Positions 1 through 9,564 of a stretch of 64,000 bases of DNA are shown piece after piece (the first letter of the stretch is position 1; every line of letters begins with the position of its first letter). The DNA comes from Devosia sp. (GTDB lineage Bacteria > Pseudomonadota > Alphaproteobacteria > Rhizobiales > Devosiaceae): assembly GCF_030689745.1 (NCBI RefSeq), contig NZ_JAUYGL010000113.1, positions 23,657 to 87,656 of the forward strand, given 5' to 3'. Below the pieces are notes generated by a model, which ran no database searches, had not been told where the DNA came from, and saw only the letters and a list, made by a program, of their open reading frames with translations. The position numbers and the translations under genes are program-made.

Positions 1-108
1 TCGCCAGGCGCGCGGGAAAGTCCGGAGCGGCTTGCGTTTATAGGGGATTTTGTCTACCGGACCATCACCAGAAATACCCCGCTAGGTCAACAGCAACAGG
101 GCCAAAGC

Positions 109-786
109 ATGTCAACCAATGCCGTCAGCAAACTCGCCGCCATCCGGGAGCGGATCGCCAAGGCCCAGGAGCGCTTTGGCCCACCGCCCGACCAGGTGAC
201 GCTGGTGGCGGTGTCCAAGACCTTTCCGGCGGCCGAGATCGAGCCGTTTCTGGATGCCGGGCAACGCGTGTTCGGCGAAAACCGGGTGCAGGAGGCCAAG
301 GAAAAGTGGCCGGCCCTGCGCGAGCGCTACGGCGATATCGAACTGCATCTGATCGGGCCGCTGCAGACCAACAAGGCGCGCGAGGCGGTGGCGTTGTTTG
401 ACGTCATCGAAACGGTCGACCGCGAGAAACTGGCCGGCATGCTGGCAGCAGAAATGCAGCGGGCCGGGCGAAGGCTCGCCTGCTTCGTGCAGGTCAATAT
501 CGGGCTCGAGGCGCAAAAAGCCGGCATTGCCCCGGCGGAAACCGTCGCCTTTGTCGAGCGCTGCCGGGCCGAACATGGGCTCGATATCGTCGGGTTGATG
601 TGCATTCCCCCCGATGGTGTGCCGCCGGGCCCCTATTTCGCCCAGATGGTGGCCCTGGGGCGGGCCGCCGGTGTTGGCAAACTGTCGATGGGCATGAGCG
701 GCGATTTCGAGATTGCCATCGGCATGGGCGCCACCCATGTGCGGATCGGTTCGGCGCTGTTTGGCCATCGCCCGGCCCCGGTTTAG
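109..786 (+). CDS. yggS: YggS/PROSC family PLP homeostasis protein
   Basis: This 225-residue protein belongs to the YggS/PLPBP family, which binds pyridoxal 5'-phosphate in the cytoplasm and buffers free vitamin B6; no enzymatic activity is established for the family. The protein is a single alanine-racemase-like TIM barrel. The PLP lysine is K37 in VAVSKTF. Other family blocks are FGENRVQEA, LHLIGPLQTNK and the C-terminal phosphate-binding stretch MGMSGDFEIAIGMGATHVR, followed by IGSALFG. The length is normal for the family. The ATG start follows a short purine-rich stretch. It is the first complete gene in the window; nothing recognisable lies in positions 1-108. Confidence 0.95.
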   Translation: MSTNAVSKLAAIRERIAKAQERFGPPPDQVTLVAVSKTFPAAEIEPFLDAGQRVFGENRVQEAKEKWPALRERYGDIELHLIGPLQTNKAREAVALFDVIETVDREKLAGMLAAEMQRAGRRLACFVQVNIGLEAQKAGIAPAETVAFVERCRAEHGLDIVGLMCIPPDGVPPGPYFAQMVALGRAAGVGKLSMGMSGDFEIAIGMGATHVRIGSALFGHRPAPV

Positions 787-947
787 CCGGCAGCGGGGAA
801 ATTATCGCTTCGCGAAAGGGTTGGGTGCAACTTCTCCGGGGCCGCGTTCGTTGTTGTTATCTATAACGCCGTTGTGATTGGCAGGCCAAAAACCGGTCGC
901 ATTAATGTGACCGTTCGGCAGGTCGGTGCAAAAGACTGGAGATATCA

Positions 948-1631
948 ATGAACAAGCGACGCATCCTGCTGGTAGATGATGATGCAGACCTGCGGCAAAC
1001 TCTGGTCGAGCAACTGCAAGCCCATCCAGAATTCGACATTCTGCAGGCCGATACGGCCAATGATGCGATCAAGTCGACGCGGGAAAACAATATTGACCTG
1101 ACCATCCTCGATGTCGGTCTGCCCGATATGGATGGCCGCGAGGTCGTCAAAATGCTGCGGGCGGAAGGCTATAACAGTCCTATTCTGATGCTCACCGGGC
1201 ATGACAGCGACGCCGACCAGATCCGCGGGCTCGATTCTGGCGCCAATGATTACCTGACCAAGCCGTTCCGCTTCCCGGTGCTGCTGGCGCGGATCAACTC
1301 GGCCCTGCGACAGCACGACCAGAGCGAGGACGTGGTGTTCACCATCGGCCCCTACAGCTTCCAGCCATCGGCGAAGCTGATGGAGACCAAGGACGGCAAC
1401 AAGGTGCGGCTGACCGACAAGGAAACGTCCATCTTGAAGTATCTCTATCGCCAGGGCCCCAAGACGATCTCCCGCGATATCCTGCTCAAGGAGGTTTGGG
1501 GCTACAATAACCGGGTCACCACCCATACGCTGGAGACCCATATTTACCGCCTGCGCCAGAAGATCGAGCGGGACCCCTCCAATGCCCGTCTGCTGGTCAC
1601 CGAAGAGGGCGGCTACCGCCTGGTGGCCTGA
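948..1631 (+). CDS. cenR: OmpR/PhoB-type response regulator, CenR-like
   Basis: This is a two-domain response regulator of 227 residues. The receiver domain (about residues 5-120) has the acidic pocket at D10-D12, the phosphoacceptor D55 in TILDVGLPDMDG, and the conserved K of LTKPF. A winged-helix DNA-binding domain (about 130-227) contains LTDKETSILKYLYR and THTLETHIYRLRQKIE. The whole sequence closely matches what I remember of alphaproteobacterial CenR, an essential cell-envelope regulator usually encoded away from its kinase CenK. No kinase is adjacent here, which fits. A GGAG Shine-Dalgarno precedes the ATG. Family and fold are certain; the CenR orthology is inferred. Confidence 0.85.
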   Translation: MNKRRILLVDDDADLRQTLVEQLQAHPEFDILQADTANDAIKSTRENNIDLTILDVGLPDMDGREVVKMLRAEGYNSPILMLTGHDSDADQIRGLDSGANDYLTKPFRFPVLLARINSALRQHDQSEDVVFTIGPYSFQPSAKLMETKDGNKVRLTDKETSILKYLYRQGPKTISRDILLKEVWGYNNRVTTHTLETHIYRLRQKIERDPSNARLLVTEEGGYRLVA

Positions 1632-1702
1632 AAGCCGTGGATGGCGGGGCGCAAACGCAAAATCGGGTATAAAAGCGCGCCAAATGCCCTATAGGATGGC
1701 AA

Positions 1703-1722
1703 GACTCCGCTGTGGCGGAGTC
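1703..1722. other. Perfect 8-bp hairpin between cenR and the cNMP-binding gene
   Basis: GACTCCGC and GCGGAGTC flank a TGTG loop. There is no real T-run on either side, so it is not a canonical intrinsic terminator. It could end the cenR transcript or lie in the leader of the next gene, whose ATG begins 24 bases later. Confidence 0.4.
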
Positions 1723-1745
1723 AAATTGCTTTCGGATTGGGGCTT

Positions 1746-2210
1746 ATGATCAGGGACGAGGCGGACGCCGCTTTGGCGCAGGCCGAATTTTTCGACATCT
1801 GCGACGAGCAGCAGCGCCGCCTGTTGGCGTTTGCTGGTGATCGCCGACATTTCGAGCCCGACGCGGTCATTTACCAGGCCGGCGACACGCCGCAGGGCGC
1901 CTATGTGCTGATTTCGGGCACACTGAAGGCCAAGCCAGCAGGCAAGGGGGCCAACAAGCCCTACGCCATCTCCGAGCCGGGTAGCGTGGTGTCTGCAATG
2001 GCGCTGATCCTGGACAAGCCGCGGCAGGTGACCTTCACCGCCGTTACCGACTGCGACATGCTGTTCGTACCCCGTCAGGCCTTCCTCAAGCTGGTGCAGC
2101 AATCGCCTGACCTGGCGCAGCGGGCGGTTGAGCGTATCGAGCGCGATCTGGGCAGCTATCTCGGGGCGATCGAGCCCATTGGCCGCCGGATGCGGGCCAA
2201 CGAGACCTAA
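1746..2210 (+). CDS. Single-domain cyclic nucleotide-binding (Crp N-terminal) protein
   Basis: The 154-residue product is a lone cNMP-binding beta-roll of the Crp/Fnr type. Visible features are the strand pattern around DAVIYQAGDTPQGAYVLISG, the hinge region GSVVSAMALILDKPRQVTFTAV, and the long C-terminal helix FLKLVQQSPDLAQRAVERI. The usual C-terminal helix-turn-helix is absent: the protein ends shortly after the C-helix. It is therefore unlikely to be a DNA-binding regulator by itself and may act as a ligand sensor or partner protein. An upstream in-frame TTG exists at 1737, but the ATG at 1746 is the more likely start. It follows cenR on the same strand, and its stop is 7 bases from the end of convergent xthA. 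Confidence 0.8.
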   Translation: MIRDEADAALAQAEFFDICDEQQRRLLAFAGDRRHFEPDAVIYQAGDTPQGAYVLISGTLKAKPAGKGANKPYAISEPGSVVSAMALILDKPRQVTFTAVTDCDMLFVPRQAFLKLVQQSPDLAQRAVERIERDLGSYLGAIEPIGRRMRANET

Positions 2211-2217
2211 ACGACAG

Positions 2218-3030
2218 CTAGACGCCGGCGAAACGGGCGATGACGGGCACGTGGTCGCTGGGCTTTTCGGTCCAGCCGCGCGCCGGCCGGATGATTTCAG
2301 CACCAATGCAGTGCGCGGCAACATCGCCGGTCGACCAGATATGGTCGAGCCGCCGGCCACGATCGGACGTTTCCCAATCCTTGCCGCGATAGCTCCACCA
2401 GGAATAGAGCTTCTGGTCGTGCGGCAGGTGCTTGCGCACCAGATCAGTCCAGCCATGACCGCCATTGAGAATGGCGTCCAGGGTTTGGGTCTCGAGCGGG
2501 GTGTGGCTGACGACCTTGAGCAGCTGCTTGTGGCTCCAGACGTCATTCTCGTGCGGCGCAATATTGAAGTCGCCGGCAATCAGATGGCCACGCGAAAACG
2601 CCGGCTCCTGAAACCAGCTGGTCAACTCGTTGAGGAAGCCCATCTTGTGCTTGAATTTGGGGTTGATGGCGACATCCGGCTCGTCGCCGCCGGCGGGAAT
2701 GTAGAAATTATGCACGGTAAGCGGGCCGCGCCCGAAATCGAGCACCGCCGAGACATGGCGCGATTCCTCGATTTCGCAGAACACGCGGCTGGAGATGTCG
2801 GTCAGCGGAAATTTCGAGATGGTGGCGACGCCGTGATAGCCCTTCTGGCCATGCACGGCCTGATGGGGGTAGCCGGCATCAGCAAAGGCCTTGGCCGGAA
2901 ACTGGTCATTGGTGCACTTGATCTCCTGCAGCATCAGCACGTCGGGCTGATACTGGGCAAGAAAATCGAGCACCATGGGCAGGCGCAACCGAACCGAATT
3001 GATGTTCCAGGTGACGATCGAGACGGTCAT
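2218..3030 (-). CDS. xthA: Exodeoxyribonuclease III
   Basis: This is a 270-residue Mg2+-dependent AP endonuclease and 3'-5' exonuclease of the Xth/EEP fold, acting in base excision repair. Near the N-terminus are TWNINSVR and LMLQEIKC (metal ligand E36). Further on are GDFNIAP, the WSYRGKDW block, and the C-terminal catalytic SDHVPV. The length matches the family. I chose the ATG that gives MTVSIVTWNIN; a slightly longer in-frame start exists upstream but adds only six unconserved residues. It converges with the cNMP-binding gene. Confidence 0.95.
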   Translation of the reverse strand: MTVSIVTWNINSVRLRLPMVLDFLAQYQPDVLMLQEIKCTNDQFPAKAFADAGYPHQAVHGQKGYHGVATISKFPLTDISSRVFCEIEESRHVSAVLDFGRGPLTVHNFYIPAGGDEPDVAINPKFKHKMGFLNELTSWFQEPAFSRGHLIAGDFNIAPHENDVWSHKQLLKVVSHTPLETQTLDAILNGGHGWTDLVRKHLPHDQKLYSWWSYRGKDWETSDRGRRLDHIWSTGDVAAHCIGAEIIRPARGWTEKPSDHVPVIARFAGV

Positions 3031-3145
3031 GGCGGGCCTTTGATGCAAGCGGAGCCTTCTTATCGCGGAGGCATGCGGCGAGGTAAAGCCGGAATTGGCC
3101 CGATCATGGCGAAGGTTTCACGTGAATCGGTGACGGCCAAACAGC

Positions 3146-3174
3146 AAAAAGCCCGACGCCTTGCGGGGTCGGGC
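3146..3174 (-). terminator. Intrinsic terminator of rimM-trmD-rplS
   Basis: On the minus strand, a GCCCGAC/GTCGGGC stem with a 10-base loop is followed directly by TTTTT. It lies about 43 bases past the rplS stop, so it should end the ribosomal-protein transcript. Confidence 0.85.
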
Positions 3175-3216
3175 TTCCAGATTTTGCGTCACGCCAGAGC
3201 GGCGACAGGCGAAAGC

Positions 3217-3771
3217 CTATTCGGCCTTTGGCTCAGCGCTTGCTTCTGCGGCGGCGGCGGCCTCAGCGGCAGCTGCCGTCTCGGCGGCTGCAGCGGCTGC
3301 TGCTGCTGCGTCCTTGGTAGCCTGGGCAGCTGCGATCTTCTCGGCTTCGCGGGCTTCCTTGGCAGCGAGAGCTGCTGAACGCTCGGTCGCCTCGATCTTT
3401 TTGGTACGCGAATTGGTCGATTCGACGATACGGGCCGATTTACCGCGACGATCGCGCAGGTAATACAGCTTGGCGCGACGGACCTTGCCGCGCTTGAGAA
3501 CTTCAACCGACGCCACGTTGGGGGAGTGGAGCGGGAATACGCGCTCAACGCCTTCGCCGTAGGACAGCTTGCGCACGGTAAAGGATTCCATCAGGCCGCC
3601 GCCATTGATGGCGATCACGACGCCTTCATAGGCCTGCAGACGTTCCTTGGCGCCTTCAGTGATACGGACCCACACCTTGACGGTGTCGCCGTGGGTAAAT
3701 TCGGGAAGCTGACGCTTTTCAGCGATGGCTGCCATCTGCTCGGCTTCGAGCTGCTGAATGATGTTGGACAT
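3217..3771 (-). CDS. rplS: 50S ribosomal protein L19 with long Ala-rich tail
   Basis: L19 sits at the interface between the 30S and 50S subunits. Residues 1-125 are the conserved protein: [13 protein letters not shown] at the start, [42 protein letters not shown] and [23 protein letters not shown]. Family members are usually 115-130 residues. This one has 184, because residues from about 126 onward form a low-complexity Ala/Glu/Lys tail encoded by GCN-rich DNA. It is the last gene before an intrinsic terminator, downstream of trmD and rimM. Such tails occur in some alphaproteobacteria; here the tail is unusually long. Confidence 0.95.
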   Translation of the reverse strand: MSNIIQQLEAEQMAAIAEKRQLPEFTHGDTVKVWVRITEGAKERLQAYEGVVIAINGGGLMESFTVRKLSYGEGVERVFPLHSPNVASVEVLKRGKVRRAKLYYLRDRRGKSARIVESTNSRTKKIEATERSAALAAKEAREAEKIAAAQATKDAAAAAAAAAETAAAAEAAAAAEASAEPKAE

Positions 3772-3960
3772 GTCGATTCCGTTCTGAATCTTTTCAAAGG
3801 AGCGTTTATTCGGACCTTGCAGCCCGATCGCCCGGTCTTGGTTGGTAACGGAGTTTGGTCGTCTTTTTATTGGTGCGCACCAGGTCCGATCAGCCCGACA
3901 CGCAGATAGTGGCGCGGCTATAGGCGAAAACCGCCCCAGAGTCTAGAGATTGTCGGCGTT

Positions 3961-4653
3961 TTATGGCTTGGGCGGGGCCAGAAGATCGGGGCGGCGCAAT
4001 CTGGTCAGTGCCAGGCTCTGTTCAGCGCGCCATTTGGCAATCTTGCCGTGATCGCCCGAGGTGAGCACCGGCGGAATCTCGCGGCCTTCAAAACTCTGGG
4101 GGCGGGTAAACTGGGGGTATTCGAGCTGGCCATGCTCAAAGCTCTCATCGGCATGGCTGTCGGCGCCGCCCAGCACGCCCGGGATCAGCCGAACCACTGC
4201 TTCGAGCAGCACCATGGCGGCCACTTCGCCGCCGGCCAGCACATAATCACCGATGGAGATTTCCTCCAGCGCACGGGCGTCGATAACGCGCTGGTCGACG
4301 CCTTCAAAGCGGCCGCAGACGATTACCGCGCCAGGACCCAGGGCCAGTTGACGCGCACGCTGCTGCGTCAGTGGCTTGCCACGCGGTGACATCAGAATGC
4401 GGGGTCGGGGATCGCCTTGCGGGGACACGTCATCAATCGCCCGGGCCAAGACATCGGCTTTGAGCACCATGCCGGCGCCGCCACCCGAGGGGGTATCGTC
4501 AACCGTGTGGTGGCGATCAGTGGCGAAGTCGCGCAGTTGGGTGGCGTGCAGTGCCCACAGGCCGTCGGCCAGGCCACGGCCCAGTACCGAGGCCCCAAGG
4601 GGGCCCGGAAACAGTTCGGGGAAGAGCGTGATGATCGATGCGGAAAAACTCAA
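3961..4653 (-). CDS. trmD: tRNA (guanine-N1-)-methyltransferase TrmD
   Basis: TrmD makes m1G37 in tRNAs that read CNN codons and prevents +1 frameshifting. The 230-residue protein has the SPOUT trefoil-knot signature: [10 protein letters not shown] at the N-terminus, [46 protein letters not shown], and [23 protein letters not shown], which forms the knot and AdoMet site. Its ATG overlaps the rimM stop by 4 bases, so the two are probably translationally coupled. A 189-base spacer with no obvious element separates it from rplS. Confidence 0.97.
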   Translation of the reverse strand: MSFSASIITLFPELFPGPLGASVLGRGLADGLWALHATQLRDFATDRHHTVDDTPSGGGAGMVLKADVLARAIDDVSPQGDPRPRILMSPRGKPLTQQRARQLALGPGAVIVCGRFEGVDQRVIDARALEEISIGDYVLAGGEVAAMVLLEAVVRLIPGVLGGADSHADESFEHGQLEYPQFTRPQSFEGREIPPVLTSGDHGKIAKWRAEQSLALTRLRRPDLLAPPKP

Positions 4654-5189
4654 TCGGCCTCTTCCTCACCTTCGGGGGCATCGAGTGGTACGTCGATGAC
4701 GAGATAGCCCTGGTCGATATGGATTGTCGGCACGACTGCCTTGGTGAAGGGATAGAGGAAGGTGTCGCCACTATTGGGGTCGCGGACTTCGATGAGATCG
4801 CCAGCGCCAAAATTGGGCAGGGCGGAAACCTGGCCGATGATCTGTCCCGATTGCAGCCGCGCCTCCAGGCCGATCAGGTCGGCGTGATAGAAGTCGTCGG
4901 CGTCATCGGGCTCGGGCAGGCGGCTGCGATCGACATAGAGTTTGACGCCATTGAGCGTCTCGGCGGTGTTGCGATCCGCAATGCCCTTGATGTGAGCAAC
5001 GACCACATTCTTGTGCAGGCGCAATTTGTCGATGGTGATCGTCAGGTCCGCTCGATCGGTGTCGAGCGGGCCGTAGCTGCCGATGGCCAGCGGGTCCTCG
5101 GTATGCGCCGCGATCCGGACGGCGCCCTTGATGCCGTGCGCGGCGCCGATCTGGCCCAGCAGGATACGATTGGTGTTCTGGGTGGTCAT
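4650..5189 (-). CDS. rimM: Ribosome maturation factor RimM
   Basis: RimM (179 residues) binds S19 and assists assembly of the 30S head. Residues 8-90 form the N-terminal RimM beta-barrel, with [17 protein letters not shown] and an [12 protein letters not shown] block. The C-terminal PRC barrel begins at [18 protein letters not shown] and includes [11 protein letters not shown] and the [10 protein letters not shown] block. It is first in the rimM-trmD-rplS operon. In many alphaproteobacteria ffh and rpsP lie directly upstream; here they are about 40 kb away. Confidence 0.96.
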   Translation of the reverse strand: MTTQNTNRILLGQIGAAHGIKGAVRIAAHTEDPLAIGSYGPLDTDRADLTITIDKLRLHKNVVVAHIKGIADRNTAETLNGVKLYVDRSRLPEPDDADDFYHADLIGLEARLQSGQIIGQVSALPNFGAGDLIEVRDPNSGDTFLYPFTKAVVPTIHIDQGYLVIDVPLDAPEGEEEAD

Positions 5190-5305
5190 GGCAGCTCCGA
5201 GCGGTCTAAGGTGCTCTTAGCAGGCAAAGCGCGGATTGGGAATTGCCGCGCAACCCACCGCAGACTAAGCGTTTGCCGGGTTACATCAGACAAGGAAACG
5301 ATTCG

Positions 5306-5605
5306 ATGGCCAAGATTTTGACTGACCAAAACGATATTCGCCAGTGGGTCGCAGCGCGTGGTGGCAGTCCTATGGCGATGGAAACGCCCGACGGTACCGG
5401 GACGCGGACGCTGCTGCAGCTGACCTTTGGTCAATACGAGATCAACACCGACGGCAATCAGGGTCCTGACCGGCTTGGCGGATTTCAGCTGGTGAGCTGG
5501 GATGAATGGTTTGCCGCGCTCGACGCCAATAATCTGGCCCTGCGCGTTTCCGATGATCCGTCTGGAGGCAATGAGGCAGAATTCGAGTTTGTCGAAAAAG
5601 TCTAA
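5306..5605 (+). CDS. Conserved hypothetical protein, 99 residues
   Basis: I do not recognise a named family. The protein starts MAKILTDQNDIRQWVAARGG, is acidic overall, and has no signal peptide or membrane segment, so it is probably cytoplasmic. A clear AAGGAAA ribosome-binding site precedes the ATG at 5306; an in-frame upstream extension lacks one. It is divergent from rimM across 116 bases and converges on the coiled-coil gene. Coding is supported by GC-rich third positions and a good start site, not by a known domain. Confidence 0.7.
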   Translation: MAKILTDQNDIRQWVAARGGSPMAMETPDGTGTRTLLQLTFGQYEINTDGNQGPDRLGGFQLVSWDEWFAALDANNLALRVSDDPSGGNEAEFEFVEKV

Positions 5606-5686
5606 AATTTGGATCGAAATCAAATCAGGCTTTAGCAAGCAGGCTCGGATCGCGGTGGGTCACCGCCTCCAGAGGGGTCAGGCGGT

Positions 5687-5992
5687 TCACTCGGGTGTCG
5701 CGAGCGAGTTGAGACCAGCTTCGTACAGGCGCATCGTGGCTTCGATGTCGGCGATATGCATGGACAGGCCCTGCTCGACAGCTTCTGCCTGACGACGAAC
5801 GAGGTCGCGACGCGACAGCAGTTCAAAGCGTTCGCTTTCGAGTTCCTTGACCGCCAGGTCAATGCGGTCGCGGTGGGCGGCCAGGCGCTGGACCATTGGT
5901 GCGGTCTGCTTGGCAGCCTCCTGCATGACGGCCTCCATCTGCTCAATTTCGGGTTGCACAATCTTGAGATTGGTCTTGGCTCGGGTGGTCAT
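5687..5992 (-). CDS. Small coiled-coil hypothetical protein
   Basis: This is a 101-residue, almost wholly helical protein. Heptad-like patterning and many charged residues run from about residue 15 to 95 (EIEQMEAVMQEAAKQ, then LAVKELESERFELLSRRDLV). There is no signal peptide, membrane segment or catalytic motif. It may be a structural or adaptor protein, but I cannot assign a function. The region 5993-6171 between it and the zincin gene contains no gene or terminator that I can see. Confidence 0.65.
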   Translation of the reverse strand: MTTRAKTNLKIVQPEIEQMEAVMQEAAKQTAPMVQRLAAHRDRIDLAVKELESERFELLSRRDLVRRQAEAVEQGLSMHIADIEATMRLYEAGLNSLATPE

Positions 5993-6171
5993 TTGTTACT
6001 TTCCACAACATTGCAATTGCGCGCCGTCCTGCCTTCTTTCGAGGCCGCCGGGCGTCAACAGGCAGTCATAGAGGTATTGTGGGAAATCCCAATGTTTACC
6101 TGCTATTTACCTTAACAACAGCGCGTGTGTACTGCGACAATTCAAGTAAAATTGAAACGAACCGGTCCCAA

Positions 6172-6600
6172 TCAGGGGCTGTCAGCCTGTGCCTCAATGG
6201 CGTCCATGTCTTCGTCTGAGAAGCCGAAATGATGGCCCAGCTCGTGCACCAGAACATGGGTCACCACGTCACCGAGCGTGTTGTCGTCATGCTCGGCCCA
6301 ATAGTCTAGAATGGCCCGACGATAGAGAAAGACTGTGTTTGGCAATTGTCCGGTCTGCGGCATGGCGCCGTCTTGAGCCAGGCCAATGCCTGAAAACAGG
6401 CCCATCAGTTCAAACGGGCTCTCCATGCCGAATTCGGCCAGGATGTCGTCCTCGGCAAATTCGGCAACGGCGCAGGTCACGTCAGCAGCAAGGGATTTGA
6501 AAGGCTCCGGCAAGTCGGCCAGGGCCTGACTTGCCAGCGCTTCAATGTCGTCCAGGGTGGGCGCCAGCCGCGCGCCCCAGTCGGGGTGGCTTACTGCCAC
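6172..6600 (-). CDS. Zincin-like metallopeptidase family protein (PF06262 type)
   Basis: The 142-residue protein carries the zinc-peptidase motif HExxH in [17 protein letters not shown] close to its C-terminus, with an acidic DEDMD stretch just after it. This arrangement is typical of the small bacterial Zincin_1 family, whose substrates are unknown. There is no signal peptide, so it is probably cytoplasmic. Its start codon lies inside the 3' end of leuC (10-base overlap), so it is probably co-transcribed and translationally coupled with leuC. Confidence 0.85.
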   Translation of the reverse strand: MAVSHPDWGARLAPTLDDIEALASQALADLPEPFKSLAADVTCAVAEFAEDDILAEFGMESPFELMGLFSGIGLAQDGAMPQTGQLPNTVFLYRRAILDYWAEHDDNTLGDVVTHVLVHELGHHFGFSDEDMDAIEAQADSP

Positions 6601-7997
6601 TCGCGGATGTCGACGAAGTGGCCAGTGACGGCCGCGGCGACGGCCATGGTGGGGGACACCAGATGGGTGCGGCCCTTGAAGCCCTGGCGGCCCTCGAAAT
6701 TGCGGTTCGAGGTAGAGGCGCAGCGTTCATGCGGCTTGAGCTTGTCATCGTTCATGGCCAGGCACATCGAGCAGCCGGGCTCACGCCAGTCAAAGCCGGC
6801 ATCCTTGAAGATCCGGTCGAGGCCTTCGGCTTCAGCCTGCGCCTTGACCAGACCCGAGCCGGGCACGACCATGGCGCTGACCGAGGCATGCACCTTCTTG
6901 CCGTCGAGCAGCTTGGCGGCGGCGCGCAGATCTTCGATGCGGCCATTGGTGCACGAGCCCAGGAACACCCGATCAACCGTGATGTCGGTGATCTTGGTGC
7001 CGGGCTTGAGACCCATATAGTCCAGCGCCCGCCATTTGGAGGCACGCTTGTTCTCGTCGGCGATATCGTCCGGGTTCGGCACGGTTCCGGTCACCGAGAT
7101 GACGTCCTCGGGCGATGAGCCCCAGGAGACGATCGGCGGCAGTTTGGCGGCGTCCAGGATCACGACCTTGTCGTAAACGGCGCCTTCATCGGTATAGAGG
7201 GTCTTCCAATAGTCGAGCGCCATATCCCAGGCCTTGCCGGTAGGCGCGCGGTTGCGACCCTTGACATAGTCATAGGTGGTCTGGTCAGGGGCAATCAGGC
7301 CGGCGCGGGCGCCGCCTTCAATGGTCATGTTGCAGACCGTCATGCGGCCTTCCATCGACAGGGCCTCGATGGCTTCGCCAGCAAATTCGATAACGTGGCC
7401 ATTGCCGCCGGCAGTGCCGATCTCGCCGATGATGGCCAGGATGATATCCTTGGCAGTGACATGGGCCGGCAGCTTGCCGTCCACCCGCACCAGCATGTTC
7501 TTGGCCTTTTGCTGGATCAGCGTCTGGGTGGCCAGAACGTGTTCCACTTCCGAGGTGCCAATACCGTGCGCGAGTGCACCAAAGGCGCCATGGGTCGAGG
7601 TGTGGCTGTCGCCACAGACAATGGTCATGCCGGGCAGGGTGAAACCCTGCTCGGGGCCGACGATGTGGACGATGCCCTGGCGCCTGTCGAGCTCGTCGAA
7701 ATATTCGACGCCGAACTCGCGCGCATTCTCGGCCAGGGTATCGACCTGCAGCTTGGATTCGGGATTGTCGATGCCGTGCGTGCGGTCTGACGTGGGGACG
7801 TTGTGGTCAACCACCGCCAGGGTGCGCTCGGGGTGGCGCACCCGGCGCTTGTTCAGGCGCAGGCCTTCAAAGGCCTGCGGGCTGGTCACTTCGTGCACCA
7901 GATGCCGGTCGATATAGAGGAGGGATGTGCCATCCTCATTATTCTGGACCAGATGGTCGTCCCAGATCTTGTCGTAAAGCGTGCGAGCCTTGGTCAT
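6591..7997 (-). CDS. leuC: 3-isopropylmalate dehydratase, large subunit
   Basis: LeuC (468 residues) pairs with LeuD to isomerise 2-isopropylmalate to 3-isopropylmalate in leucine synthesis. The [4Fe-4S] ligands are visible as one cysteine in [14 protein letters not shown] and two in [30 protein letters not shown] and the C-terminal [10 protein letters not shown] active-site arginine region are also present. I chose the ATG that gives [13 protein letters not shown], the usual N-terminus; the open frame extends 20 codons further without conservation. leuD is about 31 kb away on the other strand, so the two subunits are not co-transcribed. Confidence 0.97.
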   Translation of the reverse strand: MTKARTLYDKIWDDHLVQNNEDGTSLLYIDRHLVHEVTSPQAFEGLRLNKRRVRHPERTLAVVDHNVPTSDRTHGIDNPESKLQVDTLAENAREFGVEYFDELDRRQGIVHIVGPEQGFTLPGMTIVCGDSHTSTHGAFGALAHGIGTSEVEHVLATQTLIQQKAKNMLVRVDGKLPAHVTAKDIILAIIGEIGTAGGNGHVIEFAGEAIEALSMEGRMTVCNMTIEGGARAGLIAPDQTTYDYVKGRNRAPTGKAWDMALDYWKTLYTDEGAVYDKVVILDAAKLPPIVSWGSSPEDVISVTGTVPNPDDIADENKRASKWRALDYMGLKPGTKITDITVDRVFLGSCTNGRIEDLRAAAKLLDGKKVHASVSAMVVPGSGLVKAQAEAEGLDRIFKDAGFDWREPGCSMCLAMNDDKLKPHERCASTSNRNFEGRQGFKGRTHLVSPTMAVAAAVTGHFVDIREWQ

Positions 7998-8086
7998 GGC
8001 AGGATTCCGGCAGGTAAAGTTTGGAGTGGTTCTAAGCCGCTGCGCCATGAGGGTCAAGCGTTAGCGTACTCTCGGGTACGGTTTGC

Positions 8087-9442
8087 TCAACCGGGCAGAC
8101 GGTCGGTGGCGCTTCTGACGGTCAGAAAGCCGAGCAGGCTGGTATCCAGGCCGATGCGCAGGCGGCACCACAGCGCTATCGCCAATTGGGCGAGGATGCG
8201 GGCGCCCATATTGGCGGCAGCGGCGCCAACAATGCCATAGGCCGGGATGACCACGATCTGGACGAGGAAACCCAGCGCCATGATGGTCCCGAAAATCATG
8301 GCATAGGCCCGTTCATGGCCGGTCATCATCATGACGATCTTGGAGGGGCCGGTGGCCGCGTCAAACAACAGGCCCAGCGAGAGCAGCACCAGCACCAGCC
8401 AGCCCTCGGCATAGGCGGGGCCGAAAAAGCTCAGGACCCAGTCGCCCCAGCCAAAAAAGGCGACGAAAACCAGCAGCGAGAAGGCGAACCCCGCCGCCGC
8501 GCCCATCGCCGTTATGGCCTGGGCCTTGCGCATTTCGCCGGCATGGAAATGCTGGGCGATCATGGGGGCGATCACCAGCTCGATGGCAAAGGTGAACAGG
8601 GTCATCAGACCGGCGGTGCGGAAGGCATTGAAGTAGAGCCCGGAGCTTTCCAGGTTCAGCATCAGTCCGACCAGGATCACGTCAGCATTGAGGGCGGCAG
8701 TCTCGATGAGGGCCCCCAGCAGCAGCCAGCGACTAATGCCGCCCCATCGCTGCCAGTATTGACGGGTGACGCCGGCTACCGGGCTGAGCACATAATGCCG
8801 GCGCAGGGCATTCCAGAACTGCAGCGCCAGCATGCCCGCCAGCAGGGCCGCCGAAAGCACCAGGGCATCGGGACCGCTCAGCACCACGCCGAGACCAAAC
8901 AGCACCAGCACGCTGGCCGGCAGGGCAAGGCGCCACAGGATGTCGCGCGGCACCAGAGCGGTCCATAGCGAGCCCTGGGCGCGCAGGGCCGAGGAATTGT
9001 ATTCGGCCAGTGCCATCGGCAGCACCAGAAAGGCGGCGCCATAGATGTGGTTGATGCTGCCCTGGCTGGGCAGGAACAGGTGCCAGAGATAGGCCAGCGC
9101 GCATACTGCGAGGGCGATGGCGATACTGGCCAGGATGGTCAGAACCGAGCCGGCCTGTGCGGCCCTGACGGCTGCAGGCTGGCGACCGGCGACGATCTCC
9201 TGCGACCAGACGCGCAGGATGGCGGTGGGCTGGCCGATTCCGGCAGCGATGGCCAGCACGGTGGCGAGCGCCAGACCAAAGGCAAAACGGCCGTATTCGT
9301 CGGCGCTCATGGTGCGTGAGAGCACCACATAGGTGAGATAGGTCAAGCCGGCGGTCGCCACCTTGATGCCCAGCGAGCCGGCGGAGCGCCACAAACCAGT
9401 GTGCAGCAAGCTGGATAGATCGGAAGGAATGGTAAGCCGCAT
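8087..9442 (-). CDS. Polysaccharide/oligosaccharide flippase-like membrane protein
   Basis: This 451-residue integral membrane protein has roughly 12 hydrophobic segments and the layout of the MATE/Wzx superfamily, which flips lipid-linked sugars across the inner membrane. The N-terminal stretch LHTGLWRSAGSLGIKVATAG and the SADEYGRFAFG loop after the first helices are characteristic of Wzx-like proteins. I placed the start at the ATG at 9442, which has a GAGG ribosome-binding site 6 bases upstream; a GTG at 9490 would add 16 residues. No glycosyltransferase is adjacent, so the substrate is unknown. Confidence 0.8.
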   Translation of the reverse strand: MRLTIPSDLSSLLHTGLWRSAGSLGIKVATAGLTYLTYVVLSRTMSADEYGRFAFGLALATVLAIAAGIGQPTAILRVWSQEIVAGRQPAAVRAAQAGSVLTILASIAIALAVCALAYLWHLFLPSQGSINHIYGAAFLVLPMALAEYNSSALRAQGSLWTALVPRDILWRLALPASVLVLFGLGVVLSGPDALVLSAALLAGMLALQFWNALRRHYVLSPVAGVTRQYWQRWGGISRWLLLGALIETAALNADVILVGLMLNLESSGLYFNAFRTAGLMTLFTFAIELVIAPMIAQHFHAGEMRKAQAITAMGAAAGFAFSLLVFVAFFGWGDWVLSFFGPAYAEGWLVLVLLSLGLLFDAATGPSKIVMMMTGHERAYAMIFGTIMALGFLVQIVVIPAYGIVGAAAANMGARILAQLAIALWCRLRIGLDTSLLGFLTVRSATDRLPG

Positions 9443-9564
9443 CGATTGCCTCAGGATCGCGCCGTCTGCGCGACTCCGATAATGTGACACGGCAAAGTCA
9501 AGAAGGGATTACCTTCCGCGGCGGCGGGGAGTTGCAATGCTGTAATCTGGCGCTGGTCCAGCGC

